Source: an uncultured Pseudanabaenaceae cyanobacterium (lineage in GTDB: Bacteria; Cyanobacteriota; Cyanobacteriia; PCC-9006; JAAUQQ01). Taken from it: a stretch of DNA of 5,159 bases. The stretch lies in the NCBI GenBank assembly GCA_938015405.1, contig CALLPZ010000312.1:1-5159 (forward strand). The letters are read 5' to 3'. Below the pieces are notes generated by a model. It made no database searches and was not told the origin of the DNA. It was given only the letters and a program-made list of their open reading frames with translations. The stretch's first letter is position 1. Each line of letters starts with the position of its first letter. The position numbers and the translations under genes are program-made. Positions 1 through 5,150 of the stretch are shown one piece after another.

Positions 1-953
1 TCATGGCTCCCGACATTCACCTGGGCAAATGCGCAGCGGTCTGCGCCGGTGTAATTCATCAAACACCGAAAACATTCCTGCAGCAGCTCATCCGGGTCAA
101 GGGTGGCCGCTAAACGCTCAAAGCGGGGTAATAACGAGGCAAGGGCAAAGGCATTTTCCCGCTGGGGCAGTTCTAGTGCCGCTGTACAGTGCAGCAAACT
201 CCCCGTCTGCTCTAACTGACAGAGACAATGGCGTAAATCTCGCTGGAGACTCAAGGCATTGGGATATTGACACAAACCACTTTGATCTAACAGCCGCTGC
301 AAAATCGCCAGCAGAGACCCCGGGAGGGGTAAGTTCAAGTCTCCTGGCAAGACACAGGTCACGCCGCCTTGGGGCATTGAAGCAAAACTGGACAGCGATG
401 TCTCTGCCAGGGGAGGCAAGGAGAATAGCTTACGAAGCAGATGGTATAGCAACTTTCCCAAGTCTTGGAAGTCTTGGGTATTCCCAGACTCTCCCCAACA
501 GGCTTGGCTAAAATCGATCAATCGCACCCGCAGCGACTGGGGCTCAATTAAGACATGCGTATCCCGAATGGCGTTGTGGCAAATGCCATGCTGGGCTAAT
601 AGGAGTAAGACATCGGCGAGCTCTAAGGCGATCGCCAAGCAGTCCTGCAGGGTTAGGCTGTGAGACTCAAGATAATGTTCTAAGGAAATCTCCTGGCTGT
701 CTTCCAGGATTAAAACCGGCTTTTGATTCCAATATTCCAACCCATAGCAAGGCAGTAAGCCGGGATGGGACAGCCCCTGGGTCAAACTGTACTGGTGGTG
801 CAAGCGAAAGAGTTTTTCAGGCCCTGGATTATCTTCCGCCAAGGTTTTGAGAATGACCGGGCGCTCGTTTTCCGGGTCAATCGCCCGCAGGATGACGGTA
901 TCGTCCCCTCGGTAAAGCTCCCCTAAAACTTGATAGCCCGAAATCGAGTTCAT
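1..953 (-). CDS. HstK-like pseudokinase/GAF signalling protein (N-terminal part, gene runs off the left edge)
   Basis: Reading the minus strand from ATG at 951-953 gives 317 uninterrupted codons to the window edge. Residues 6-175 follow the N-terminal kinase-fold pattern of cyanobacterial HstK-type multidomain regulators (GYQVLGELYRG, VILK with Lys36, LIDF). The catalytic residues are degraded. The HRD motif reads H126-N127-A128, so the catalytic Asp is Ala. The Mg-binding Asn of the catalytic loop is His133. DFG is D147-F148-S149. Only about 11 residues separate DFS from the DFQDLG helix, so the activation segment is almost absent. I infer a pseudokinase used for regulation or scaffolding. 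Residues 266-317 (LLPRFERLAATLDPDELL then TGADRC) look like the start of a GAF sensor domain; GAF, PAS or histidine kinase modules may follow outside the window. The large AAA-type ATPase normally between kinase and GAF in HstK proteins is missing. No clear Shine-Dalgarno precedes the start (only GGTGG close by), so the exact start is less certain than the frame. Confidence 0.82.
   Translation of the reverse strand, partial: MNSISGYQVLGELYRGDDTVILRAIDPENERPVILKTLAEDNPGPEKLFRLHHQYSLTQGLSHPGLLPCYGLEYWNQKPVLILEDSQEISLEHYLESHSLTLQDCLAIALELADVLLLLAQHGICHNAIRDTHVLIEPQSLRVRLIDFSQACWGESGNTQDFQDLGKLLYHLLRKLFSLPPLAETSLSSFASMPQGGVTCVLPGDLNLPLPGSLLAILQRLLDQSGLCQYPNALSLQRDLRHCLCQLEQTGSLLHCTAALELPQRENAFALASLLPRFERLAATLDPDELLQECFRCLMNYTGADRCAFAQVNVGSH
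628..635. repeat. HIP1 octamer (one of five)
   Basis: GCGATCGC, the highly iterated palindrome of many cyanobacterial genomes. Exact copies also start at 1557, 2367, 2808 and 3844; all five lie inside minus-strand genes and none in the peroxiredoxin gene. This density, about one per kilobase, is the main base-level evidence for a cyanobacterial host. Confidence 0.9.
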
Positions 954-1367
954 CGATCCACCAGCGCAATACAACGGTGGAGAAAAGCAGAGACTCGCCA
1001 TCAGATGATTGCACAGGCAACTAAAACAGACCAAGATCAATAAGAGCAGCTACAGCTACACTCAGTCATGGCTTGCTCTATTCTCTGTACAGCCTTCTCA
1101 TTCTCTTTGTTCAAGGGAAATATTGTCCCAACAACAAAAGAGAAGGGGTAGTCGCCCTTGTCCTCTCCTGGCCTATTATGGTCGCGGCAAACGGCCAAAT
1201 TTCTATGTGACTTGGGGGATTTTCAGTGACAGGCTGTCCAGTATCTTTGCCTGTAAAACTGGAGTTTTCCTCAGTGAGTTCCTCGTAAACCTACGGCCCC
1301 GGCCTCAGTAATCAAGCCCTGGCAGTGATGCCCTAACACCGTTCTCAGGTCGTAACGCTCGCGAGAG
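954..1367. other. non-coding region between the pseudokinase and dynamin genes
   Basis: This 414-bp stretch separates two minus-strand genes. I see no convincing gene in it. A plus-strand open frame at 1009-1311 (100 codons) encodes a composition unlike a folded protein, has no Shine-Dalgarno, and overlaps the candidate minus-strand terminator. The stretch should hold the 3' untranslated end of the dynamin gene and the promoter of the pseudokinase gene. I could not pick a persuasive -35/-10 pair for that promoter. Confidence 0.6.
1130..1166 (-). terminator. candidate intrinsic terminator of the dynamin-like gene
   Basis: On the minus strand, arm AAGGG (1159-1155) pairs with CCCTT (1147-1143) around a 7-nt loop. 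An outer AGAG/CTCT pair (1166-1163 with 1142-1139) adds to it across a 3-nt bulge. The stem is followed directly by a T-rich tail, TTTTGTTGT (1138-1130). It lies about 200 bp past the stop of the dynamin-like gene and ahead of the pseudokinase gene, so it would separate their transcription. The stem is short and the T tract is interrupted by G. Confidence 0.5.
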
Positions 1368-1370
1368 TTA
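1353..1370. repeat. imperfect palindrome over the dynamin stop codon
   Basis: The 18-nt sequence TAACGCTCGCGAGAGTTA is self-complementary at every pair except one G/A opposition (positions 5 and 14). It includes the minus-strand TAA stop of the dynamin-like gene at 1370-1368. It has no T tract next to it, so it is a poor terminator. It could be an mRNA 3'-end structure or chance. Confidence 0.4.
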
Positions 1371-3092
1371 TAGCTGATCAATCTCGTCAGATAGCTTCTG
1401 GGACAGGGTTTGCAGAGATTGAAACTGTTCCAGCAGTGGCGCGGCGCTGGCCTCTTGCTGTTCGACATACTGATAAAGGTCTACGAGATTTCGGTCAATC
1501 TCCTCGTAAACAATACCGAGCTTGCCCTGGAGTTGCTCCGTAATTGACGAACGAAAGCGATCGCGATTACGGTCAAGTTCACGGTCAAACTTTTGGATCA
1601 TGGCTCGCCGTTTGGTAATCAAAATGCCACCGGCTAGCAAGACCCCCAGCCCCAGAAAAATGCCACCCAAGATATCAAGGATCACCACTTCGGTCACGGT
1701 GGCAATCGTTCCACCGACCACCGCCAGGATGCCCCCCCCTGCCATGCCGGGCCCCACGCTCTCTGCCTTCGCCGCCATAAAGTCCAAAAAGGCAGCATCA
1801 TTCAGAACATTGCTCACCTTGCCCTTAACATCTTCAATCACGGCATAGCGATGCTCCAGGATGGGCACCGCAATTTCGGTGTTGCGCAGCTCTGCATTCT
1901 GTAAGCCGCTGAGGTCTTCGACAATGCGACGAATGAGCTGCTGTATTCCCGTCACAAAATGTTTGGCTCCCTCTCGCGAAGTCTCCTCTAGGTTGGATGA
2001 CAGCTCTTTTTTAGAACGTTCCTTCAACTGTTCCATCCAGGTTTCTACCCGCTCACTCCGGTTGAAGATGCCGAGTAGGGAGCGCTTCGCCAGGACAAAC
2101 ACCGTCAGGCCCTCACGGAATTCCTCTTTAATTTGAGTGGTGATGCGATCGTACTGGGCCAGAAGTCTCTCCACCAGGGATTCTAGCTCATAGCTCGATT
2201 GCCCTCGCCCCTGAACCAAACGTCCTTTGATTTGCTCTGCCACAGCACGGTCAGTCTCCACCTGCTGGCGGAGTTGCTCCATATCCGTTTCCAGTCGGCT
2301 CAGGATTTGGCTAGCCGCACTCATGTTGGACTGGAGCTTAAGACGATAACTCTGGCCGCCAGTGATGCGATCGCGGACAAAAGCACGAATCGGTTCAAAG
2401 CCAGAGGCCTCACTCTGGCCACCCAGCTCTAATTTTGCGGACGTGGCATAAATTAACGGCGTTTCGATACCGCGACGCATAGCTTCTTGCTTAACATATT
2501 CTTGGGCTGTCTCTAGCTCTACAGGGTCAGCAATATCAGACTGTTGTAGCACAAACACCGTAGGCCGCTTCCATTCATCATGGGTGAAATTGAGCAGGTC
2601 CCAAGCGCTGTTGGTGTAAGGGTTCTTAGCAAAAAAGACAAACATCACCAAATCACTATTGGGAATAAATTCCTTGGTGATTTCCTCATGCTCAATAAAG
2701 GGACTATTGGTGCCCGGTGTGTCCACTACCGCAATTTGCTCCAGGATGGGCACGGGCCGTCCCATTTCCTTGAGCAGCCCAGGCTTGAGATCGAGGCTAT
2801 AGTCACCGCGATCGCTATGGACAATCTTGGTCACAACATTCGTACGCGGATCGGCCCCAACATCGCAGACATCACTATCCAGCAAGGCATTCACAAAGCT
2901 GCTCTTGCCTGCCTTCACTTCACCAATCACCACAAAGAGAAACGGCTGTTGAATATTCTCCTGCAGGCTGGCGATAGTCTTTTGCAAGCCTCCGTTATGG
3001 AGGGACACTGCAAATTTACCAAAGTCATCCAGCAGGCTCCCCAAACGAGCCCGAGCATCATGGATGGTTTGGTCAAGAATGGCGTTGGGCAT
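1368..3092 (-). CDS. bacterial dynamin-like GTPase
   Basis: A 574-residue protein of the dynamin superfamily, expected to bind and remodel membrane in a GTP-dependent way. The GTPase motifs are clear. G1 is GEVKAGKS (57-64, Lys63), G2 Thr is probably Thr84 or Thr88 in PRTNVVT, G3 is DTPG (124-127), and SAK (218-220) fits G5. The G4 position reads QQSD (183-186) instead of NKxD, a variant I recall in related bacterial dynamin proteins. Residues about 263-300 and 495-574 are charged and helical, as in the stalk. Residues about 447-493 are two adjacent hydrophobic, Gly-rich segments ending in KRR, in the place of the membrane-inserting paddle. It is somewhat shorter than Nostoc BDLP (about 690). 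I chose ATG at 3092. The frame stays open back to a GTG at 3188, but that 32-residue extension is low-complexity in part and has no homology-like features. Neither start has a Shine-Dalgarno. The cupin gene lies 136 bp upstream on the same strand. Confidence 0.9.
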   Translation of the reverse strand: MPNAILDQTIHDARARLGSLLDDFGKFAVSLHNGGLQKTIASLQENIQQPFLFVVIGEVKAGKSSFVNALLDSDVCDVGADPRTNVVTKIVHSDRGDYSLDLKPGLLKEMGRPVPILEQIAVVDTPGTNSPFIEHEEITKEFIPNSDLVMFVFFAKNPYTNSAWDLLNFTHDEWKRPTVFVLQQSDIADPVELETAQEYVKQEAMRRGIETPLIYATSAKLELGGQSEASGFEPIRAFVRDRITGGQSYRLKLQSNMSAASQILSRLETDMEQLRQQVETDRAVAEQIKGRLVQGRGQSSYELESLVERLLAQYDRITTQIKEEFREGLTVFVLAKRSLLGIFNRSERVETWMEQLKERSKKELSSNLEETSREGAKHFVTGIQQLIRRIVEDLSGLQNAELRNTEIAVPILEHRYAVIEDVKGKVSNVLNDAAFLDFMAAKAESVGPGMAGGGILAVVGGTIATVTEVVILDILGGIFLGLGVLLAGGILITKRRAMIQKFDRELDRNRDRFRSSITEQLQGKLGIVYEEIDRNLVDLYQYVEQQEASAAPLLEQFQSLQTLSQKLSDEIDQL

Positions 3093-3112
3093 GGGGATGG
3101 GGAATAGGGGAA
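3089..3112 (-). repeat. short C-rich degenerate tandem repeat at the dynamin start
   Basis: Read on the minus strand, the dynamin start codon sits inside a run of degenerate 7-8 base units: CCCCTATT, CCCCATC, CCCATGC. This resembles the CCCCATT-type heptanucleotide repeats scattered through cyanobacterial genomes. The start ATG (3092-3090) is part of the repeat. It may explain the absence of a Shine-Dalgarno and the misleading open frame upstream. Confidence 0.4.
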
Positions 3113-3228
3113 CCGAACGGAGGACCCAGGATCGAGCCGATGCGATTCCATCATCCCATCTAGGTCTAGCCGCTGAAATCCGGACCACCGATGAACTCTG
3201 GAGGGAATACCGTCAACCCACGCCAGGA

Positions 3229-3597
3229 TTATTCCTCAGCAAAGACGATTTCATCCTCCACTCGCCAAGCCGGATCAACAATACAAATGAAAGTCAAAGG
3301 CTCTGGACCAGGGTTATGGGCAAATTGCTTGGCACTGGGGGGAATGTAAACCAAGTCTCCCGGTTCCAAGGGCTGAGTTTCACCCTCAATGGTCATTTCG
3401 CCATGGCCACTGAGGATGTAATAAATCTCGGAAGTCTTGAGCGCATGGGGAATCGACGTCGCACCGGGCGGCACGATCGCATGGGCAAAGCTATAGCGTA
3501 AATCCACAGCTTGCTTATCGGGGTGCAACAGCTCTCGCAACAGCGTGCCATCCCCCGCAACAAATTCCTCACAGTCATTGAGCTTACGAATCAGCAT
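3229..3597 (-). CDS. small single-domain cupin protein
   Basis: A 122-residue cytosolic protein that is essentially one cupin beta-barrel. Motif 1 is PPGATSIPHALKTSEIYYIL-SG (43-64), with His51 and Glu57 in the metal-ligand positions but Leu53 where a second His often stands. Motif 2 is GDLVYIPPSAKQ (80-91), with Gln91 where the usual His would be and Asn95 retained. Only two of the four classical ligands are therefore present. I recall the same HxLKTSE and PPxAxQ pattern in cyanobacterial relatives, so this looks like a subfamily trait and not decay. Enzymatic function is unknown; metal or small-ligand binding is a guess. The start at ATG 3597 is preferred because AGAGGG lies 9 nt upstream (complement of 3607-3612). 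The frame extends to an ATG at 3630, but that part derives from the 16-bp repeat and adds only MDFEGSRGLTG. It lies 50 bp downstream of the Cys-motif gene and 136 bp upstream of the dynamin gene. Confidence 0.85.
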   Translation of the reverse strand: MLIRKLNDCEEFVAGDGTLLRELLHPDKQAVDLRYSFAHAIVPPGATSIPHALKTSEIYYILSGHGEMTIEGETQPLEPGDLVYIPPSAKQFAHNPGPEPLTFICIVDPAWRVEDEIVFAEE

Positions 3598-3606
3598 TCC
3601 AGTTAA

Positions 3607-3612
3607 CCCTCT
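3607..3612 (-). promoter_or_regulatory. Shine-Dalgarno of the cupin gene
   Basis: On the minus strand these bases read AGAGGG, separated by 9 nt from ATG at 3597-3595. This decides the start against the longer frame from 3630. Confidence 0.6.
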
Positions 3613-3614
3613 TG

Positions 3615-3665
3615 AGCCCTCAAAATCCAAACAGGCCGCTCTGCAACTCAGCCCTCAAAATCCAA
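3615..3665. repeat. 16-bp direct repeat pair flanking the gap before the cupin gene
   Basis: AGCCCTCAAAATCCAA occurs identically at 3615-3630 and 3650-3665, a period of 35 bp. Read on the minus strand, the upstream copy (3665-3650) encodes the final LDFEG residues of the Cys-motif protein and touches its TGA stop. The second copy (3630-3615) lies in the untranslated gap and ends just before the cupin Shine-Dalgarno. The likely origin is a small local duplication of the gene end. Confidence 0.8.
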
Positions 3666-3947
3666 GCAATTCACCGCCTCTGGCGTCAGCGCCTCATGGG
3701 GGTGGACGGGGCATTTGAGGCGATGATCATTGGTGAAAAATTGGCAGTCCGCACAGGGAATCTGGTGCATGGCTCGGCTGCGCTGCACCGTCTCGCGGGT
3801 CGCCGCCACGACCTGCCAGGCCCCCAAAAGCACCAGGGTCCAGGCGATCGCGGCAAACAGAACATGGGGAATTGAACGCAGCAGCCAGATCAAGCGAGCG
3901 GCCAGTTCAGCAAAAGCAGTCAACACAATACAGTCACGGAACGTCAA
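3648..3947 (-). CDS. small membrane protein with a Cys/His motif, conserved-hypothetical type
   Basis: A 99-residue protein of unknown function. Residues about 28-49 (starting HVLFAAIAWTLVLLGAW) form one convincing membrane span, and residues 13-24 are amphipathic or hydrophobic. The C-terminal part contains C65-x2-C68-x10-C79-x2-H82, with a further His84 and Cys94. This looks like a metal-binding or redox knuckle, and resembles small cyanobacterial membrane proteins I recall but cannot name. Start choice: an in-frame TGA at 3962-3960 limits the frame and there is no ATG before codon 60. TTG at 3947 follows GAGGGG with an 8-nt spacer; GTG at 3926 is an alternative without a Shine-Dalgarno. 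An ATG at codon 60 would remove the span and give a 40-residue soluble Cys-motif peptide. The stop lies 50 bp upstream of the cupin start on the same strand, which suggests co-transcription. Confidence 0.72.
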   Translation of the reverse strand: MTFRDCIVLTAFAELAARLIWLLRSIPHVLFAAIAWTLVLLGAWQVVAATRETVQRSRAMHQIPCADCQFFTNDHRLKCPVHPHEALTPEAVNCLDFEG

Positions 3948-3955
3948 CGATGAGG

Positions 3956-3961
3956 CCCCTC
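3956..3961 (-). promoter_or_regulatory. Shine-Dalgarno supporting a TTG start
   Basis: These bases read GAGGGG on the minus strand, 8 nt ahead of TTG at 3947-3945. This is the best ribosome-binding signal near the Cys-motif gene and the main reason for choosing the rare TTG start over GTG at 3926. Confidence 0.5.
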
Positions 3962-3995
3962 AGAGAACCAGGCCCTGGGCACAGCTTATGGGACA

Positions 3996-4017
3996 ACCTC
4001 AACGCCAAAATTGAGGT
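3996..4017. repeat. 7-bp perfect inverted repeat upstream of the Cys-motif gene
   Basis: ACCTCAA (3996-4002) and TTGAGGT (4011-4017) are perfect reverse complements around an 8-base spacer. No T tract follows on either strand, so it is unlikely to be a terminator. It lies about 50-70 bp ahead of the TTG start on the minus strand, a position fitting an operator or a leader hairpin. Confidence 0.5.
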
Positions 4018-4284
4018 GAGAGAAGGCTCAATGTTTCGTAAATTCTCGACATCCCCCACTCCCAAGCGAGCCTAGGGCTCAATATCCACACAACTCTCTA
4101 ACGACAGAGCTTTCAGTCCAATCAGTCGAATAGAAACAAGCCCGATCTGATAGCTGGAATTACCAGGATTTCAAGACTTTAGGGGCCAGCCCTCGCCTGC
4201 AATTCAACCGTCAGCTTCTGCCGAATTCAATTTTTTTCAGTAAACCATCGGATAGCCTCACAGGTTCTAGAGGTTTGTGGCATA

Positions 4285-4312
4285 TTGAAAATTCAGTTTT
4301 ATCCTCTATCAG
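4285..4312 (+). promoter_or_regulatory. candidate sigma70-type promoter of the peroxiredoxin gene
   Basis: TTGAAA (4285-4290; 5 of 6 to TTGACA) and TATCAG (4307-4312; 4 of 6 to TATAAT) are separated by 16 bp. Transcription would start near 4319, leaving a leader of about 175 nt that includes the strong hairpin. The match is moderate and other A/T-rich boxes occur nearby, for example TATTTA at 4319. Confidence 0.3.
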
Positions 4313-4331
4313 GGCAGTTATTTAAGCCCTG
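4310..4331. promoter_or_regulatory. 6-bp dyad over the candidate promoter, possible operator
   Basis: CAGGGC (4310-4315) and GCCCTG (4326-4331) are perfect inverted arms around an A/T-rich 10-base centre, AGTTATTTAA. The dyad overlaps the end of the candidate -10 box and the expected transcription start, a position typical of a repressor site. As RNA it would form a small 5'-end hairpin instead. Which regulator would bind is unknown. Confidence 0.4.
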
Positions 4332-4361
4332 GGATTGGGTCTGTTAGTCCTGTAAAACCCG

Positions 4362-4432
4362 GCAGCTGCACAGCGTGACCGGGCCCAGTGCTCGGTCTCA
4401 CCCCCCAACGCTAGGCCCGGTCACTCGGCTGC
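4362..4432 (+). promoter_or_regulatory. strong leader hairpin ahead of the peroxiredoxin gene
   Basis: GTGACCGGGCC (4375-4385) and GGCCCGGTCAC (4414-4424) form an uninterrupted 11-bp GC-rich helix. Past a single C/A opposition the stem continues with AGTG (4387-4390) and CGCT (4409-4412), with one G-U pair, closing an 18-nt C-rich loop. GCAGC (4362-4366) and GCTGC (4428-4432) can add an outer helix across an internal loop. No T tract follows, so it is not an ordinary terminator. It ends about 60 nt before the ATG and may affect mRNA stability or translation, or mark a small RNA. I do not recognise a known riboswitch class. Confidence 0.6.
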
Positions 4433-4478
4433 TCCCCAATCAGAAACGACATTTCATATCATTCCTTCACTGACTCCC

Positions 4479-4484
4479 AGGAAG
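4479..4484 (+). promoter_or_regulatory. Shine-Dalgarno of the peroxiredoxin gene
   Basis: AGGAAG stands 9 nt ahead of ATG 4494. Upstream TTCCT (4462-4466) could pair with AGGAA (4479-4483), a weak 5-bp helix that would hide the site. Confidence 0.6.
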
Positions 4485-4493
4485 TCTGCAACC

Positions 4494-5135
4494 ATGGCCC
4501 TTCAACTAGGCGATATCGCGCCCAATTTCACCCAACAGTCCTCCTCAGGTGAGATTAACTTCCACGACTGGGCAGGAGATAGCTGGGTTGTACTGTTCTC
4601 TCACCCAGCAGACTACACACCTGTTTGCACCACCGAGCTGGGTACCGTCGCCAAGTACCGCGCAGAATTTGAAAAGCGCAATGTCAAAACCATCGCCCTA
4701 AGCGTGGACGGTGCCGAGTCCCACCGAGGCTGGATTGGCGACATTAATGAAACCCAAGGCACCAGCGTCGATTACCCCATCCTGGCTGATGAGGACAAGA
4801 AGGTCTCGGAGCTCTACGGCATGCTCCATCCCAACTCCAGCACTGGCAATACCCTGACGGTACGCTCAGTCTTTGTCATCGATCCCAACAAAAAGGTCCG
4901 GTTGATGATCACCTACCCTGCCAGCACAGGCCGCAACTTCGATGAGTTGCTACGGGTGATTGACTCCCTGCAACTGACGGACTATCACAAGGTCGCCACC
5001 CCTGCGAACTGGAAAGATGGCGAGGATTGCGTCGTCGTTCCGTCTATCTCCACTGAAGATGCTAAGCAGCAGTTCCCCAAAGGGGTGACTGAGCTGAAGC
5101 CCTACCTCCGCATGACTCCCCAGCCCAACAAATAA
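4494..5135 (+). CDS. 1-Cys peroxiredoxin (Prx6-type), thiol peroxidase
   Basis: A complete 213-residue protein of the Prx6/1-Cys peroxiredoxin family, which reduces hydrogen peroxide and organic hydroperoxides through one peroxidatic cysteine. The thioredoxin fold opens with LGDIAPNF. The active site is SHPADYTPVCTTE (36-48), with Thr42 and peroxidatic Cys45; Arg124 in TVRSVFVIDP is the expected third catalytic residue. The Prx6-type C-terminal domain follows from about 165 (ATPANWKDGEDCVVVPSI) to LRMTPQPNK. Cys179 in GEDCVVVPS occurs at the same place in Synechocystis slr1198 as I recall it, so it is probably a clade feature; it is not in the position of a 2-Cys resolving cysteine. There is no signal peptide, so it is cytosolic. 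The length is normal for bacterial members (about 210-215). Start: ATG 4494 with AGGAAG 9 nt upstream. It is transcribed away from the cupin cluster after a long structured leader, and a further gene probably follows closely. Confidence 0.95.
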   Translation: MALQLGDIAPNFTQQSSSGEINFHDWAGDSWVVLFSHPADYTPVCTTELGTVAKYRAEFEKRNVKTIALSVDGAESHRGWIGDINETQGTSVDYPILADEDKKVSELYGMLHPNSSTGNTLTVRSVFVIDPNKKVRLMITYPASTGRNFDELLRVIDSLQLTDYHKVATPANWKDGEDCVVVPSISTEDAKQQFPKGVTELKPYLRMTPQPNK

Positions 5136-5144
5136 ACAGGCAAC

Positions 5145-5150
5145 AGGAGG
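5145..5150 (+). promoter_or_regulatory. consensus Shine-Dalgarno for a gene starting at the right edge
   Basis: A perfect AGGAGG lies 9 bp after the peroxiredoxin stop, with 9 further bases to the window end. A start codon is therefore expected at or just past the edge, in a gene likely co-transcribed with the peroxiredoxin. No part of that protein is visible. Confidence 0.5.

Larger units (their letters stand above)
3948..4493. other. divergent intergenic region between the Cys-motif gene and the peroxiredoxin gene
   Basis: This 546-bp stretch has no convincing gene on either strand; short plus-strand frames at 3730-4014 and 3872-4075 are shadows of the Cys-motif gene. It must carry the promoter of the minus-strand cluster and that of the peroxiredoxin. 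It holds the inverted repeat at 3996-4017, a small GAGCC/GGCTC hairpin at 4068-4080, a run of seven T at 4231-4237, a candidate promoter and dyad at 4285-4331, and a strong hairpin at 4375-4424. Confidence 0.75.

Noticed and set aside
29..511. 160-codon open frame on the plus strand
   Set aside because: It lies antisense to the coherent pseudokinase/GAF frame, and its translation has no domain-like pattern.
1009..1311. 100-codon plus-strand frame in the left intergenic region
   Set aside because: It has no Shine-Dalgarno, an improbable composition and no recognisable motif, and it overlaps the candidate minus-strand terminator.
2580..3107. 175-codon plus-strand frame
   Set aside because: It is antisense to the GTPase domain of the dynamin-like gene, whose G motifs fix the true frame.
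3093..3188. N-terminal extension of the dynamin-like protein to GTG at 3188
   Set aside because: The 32 added residues include translation of the C-rich repeat, and there is no Shine-Dalgarno ahead of the GTG.
3064..3501. 145-codon plus-strand frame
   Set aside because: It is antisense to the cupin gene and the gap before the dynamin gene; its translation resembles no family.
4231..4237. run of seven T as a terminator tail
   Set aside because: No stable GC-rich stem directly precedes it, and no plus-strand gene ends upstream.
4350..4440. tRNA or known riboswitch in the peroxiredoxin leader
   Set aside because: There is no cloverleaf or TTCGA-type T arm, and the conserved core of any riboswitch class I know was not seen; only a hairpin can be supported.
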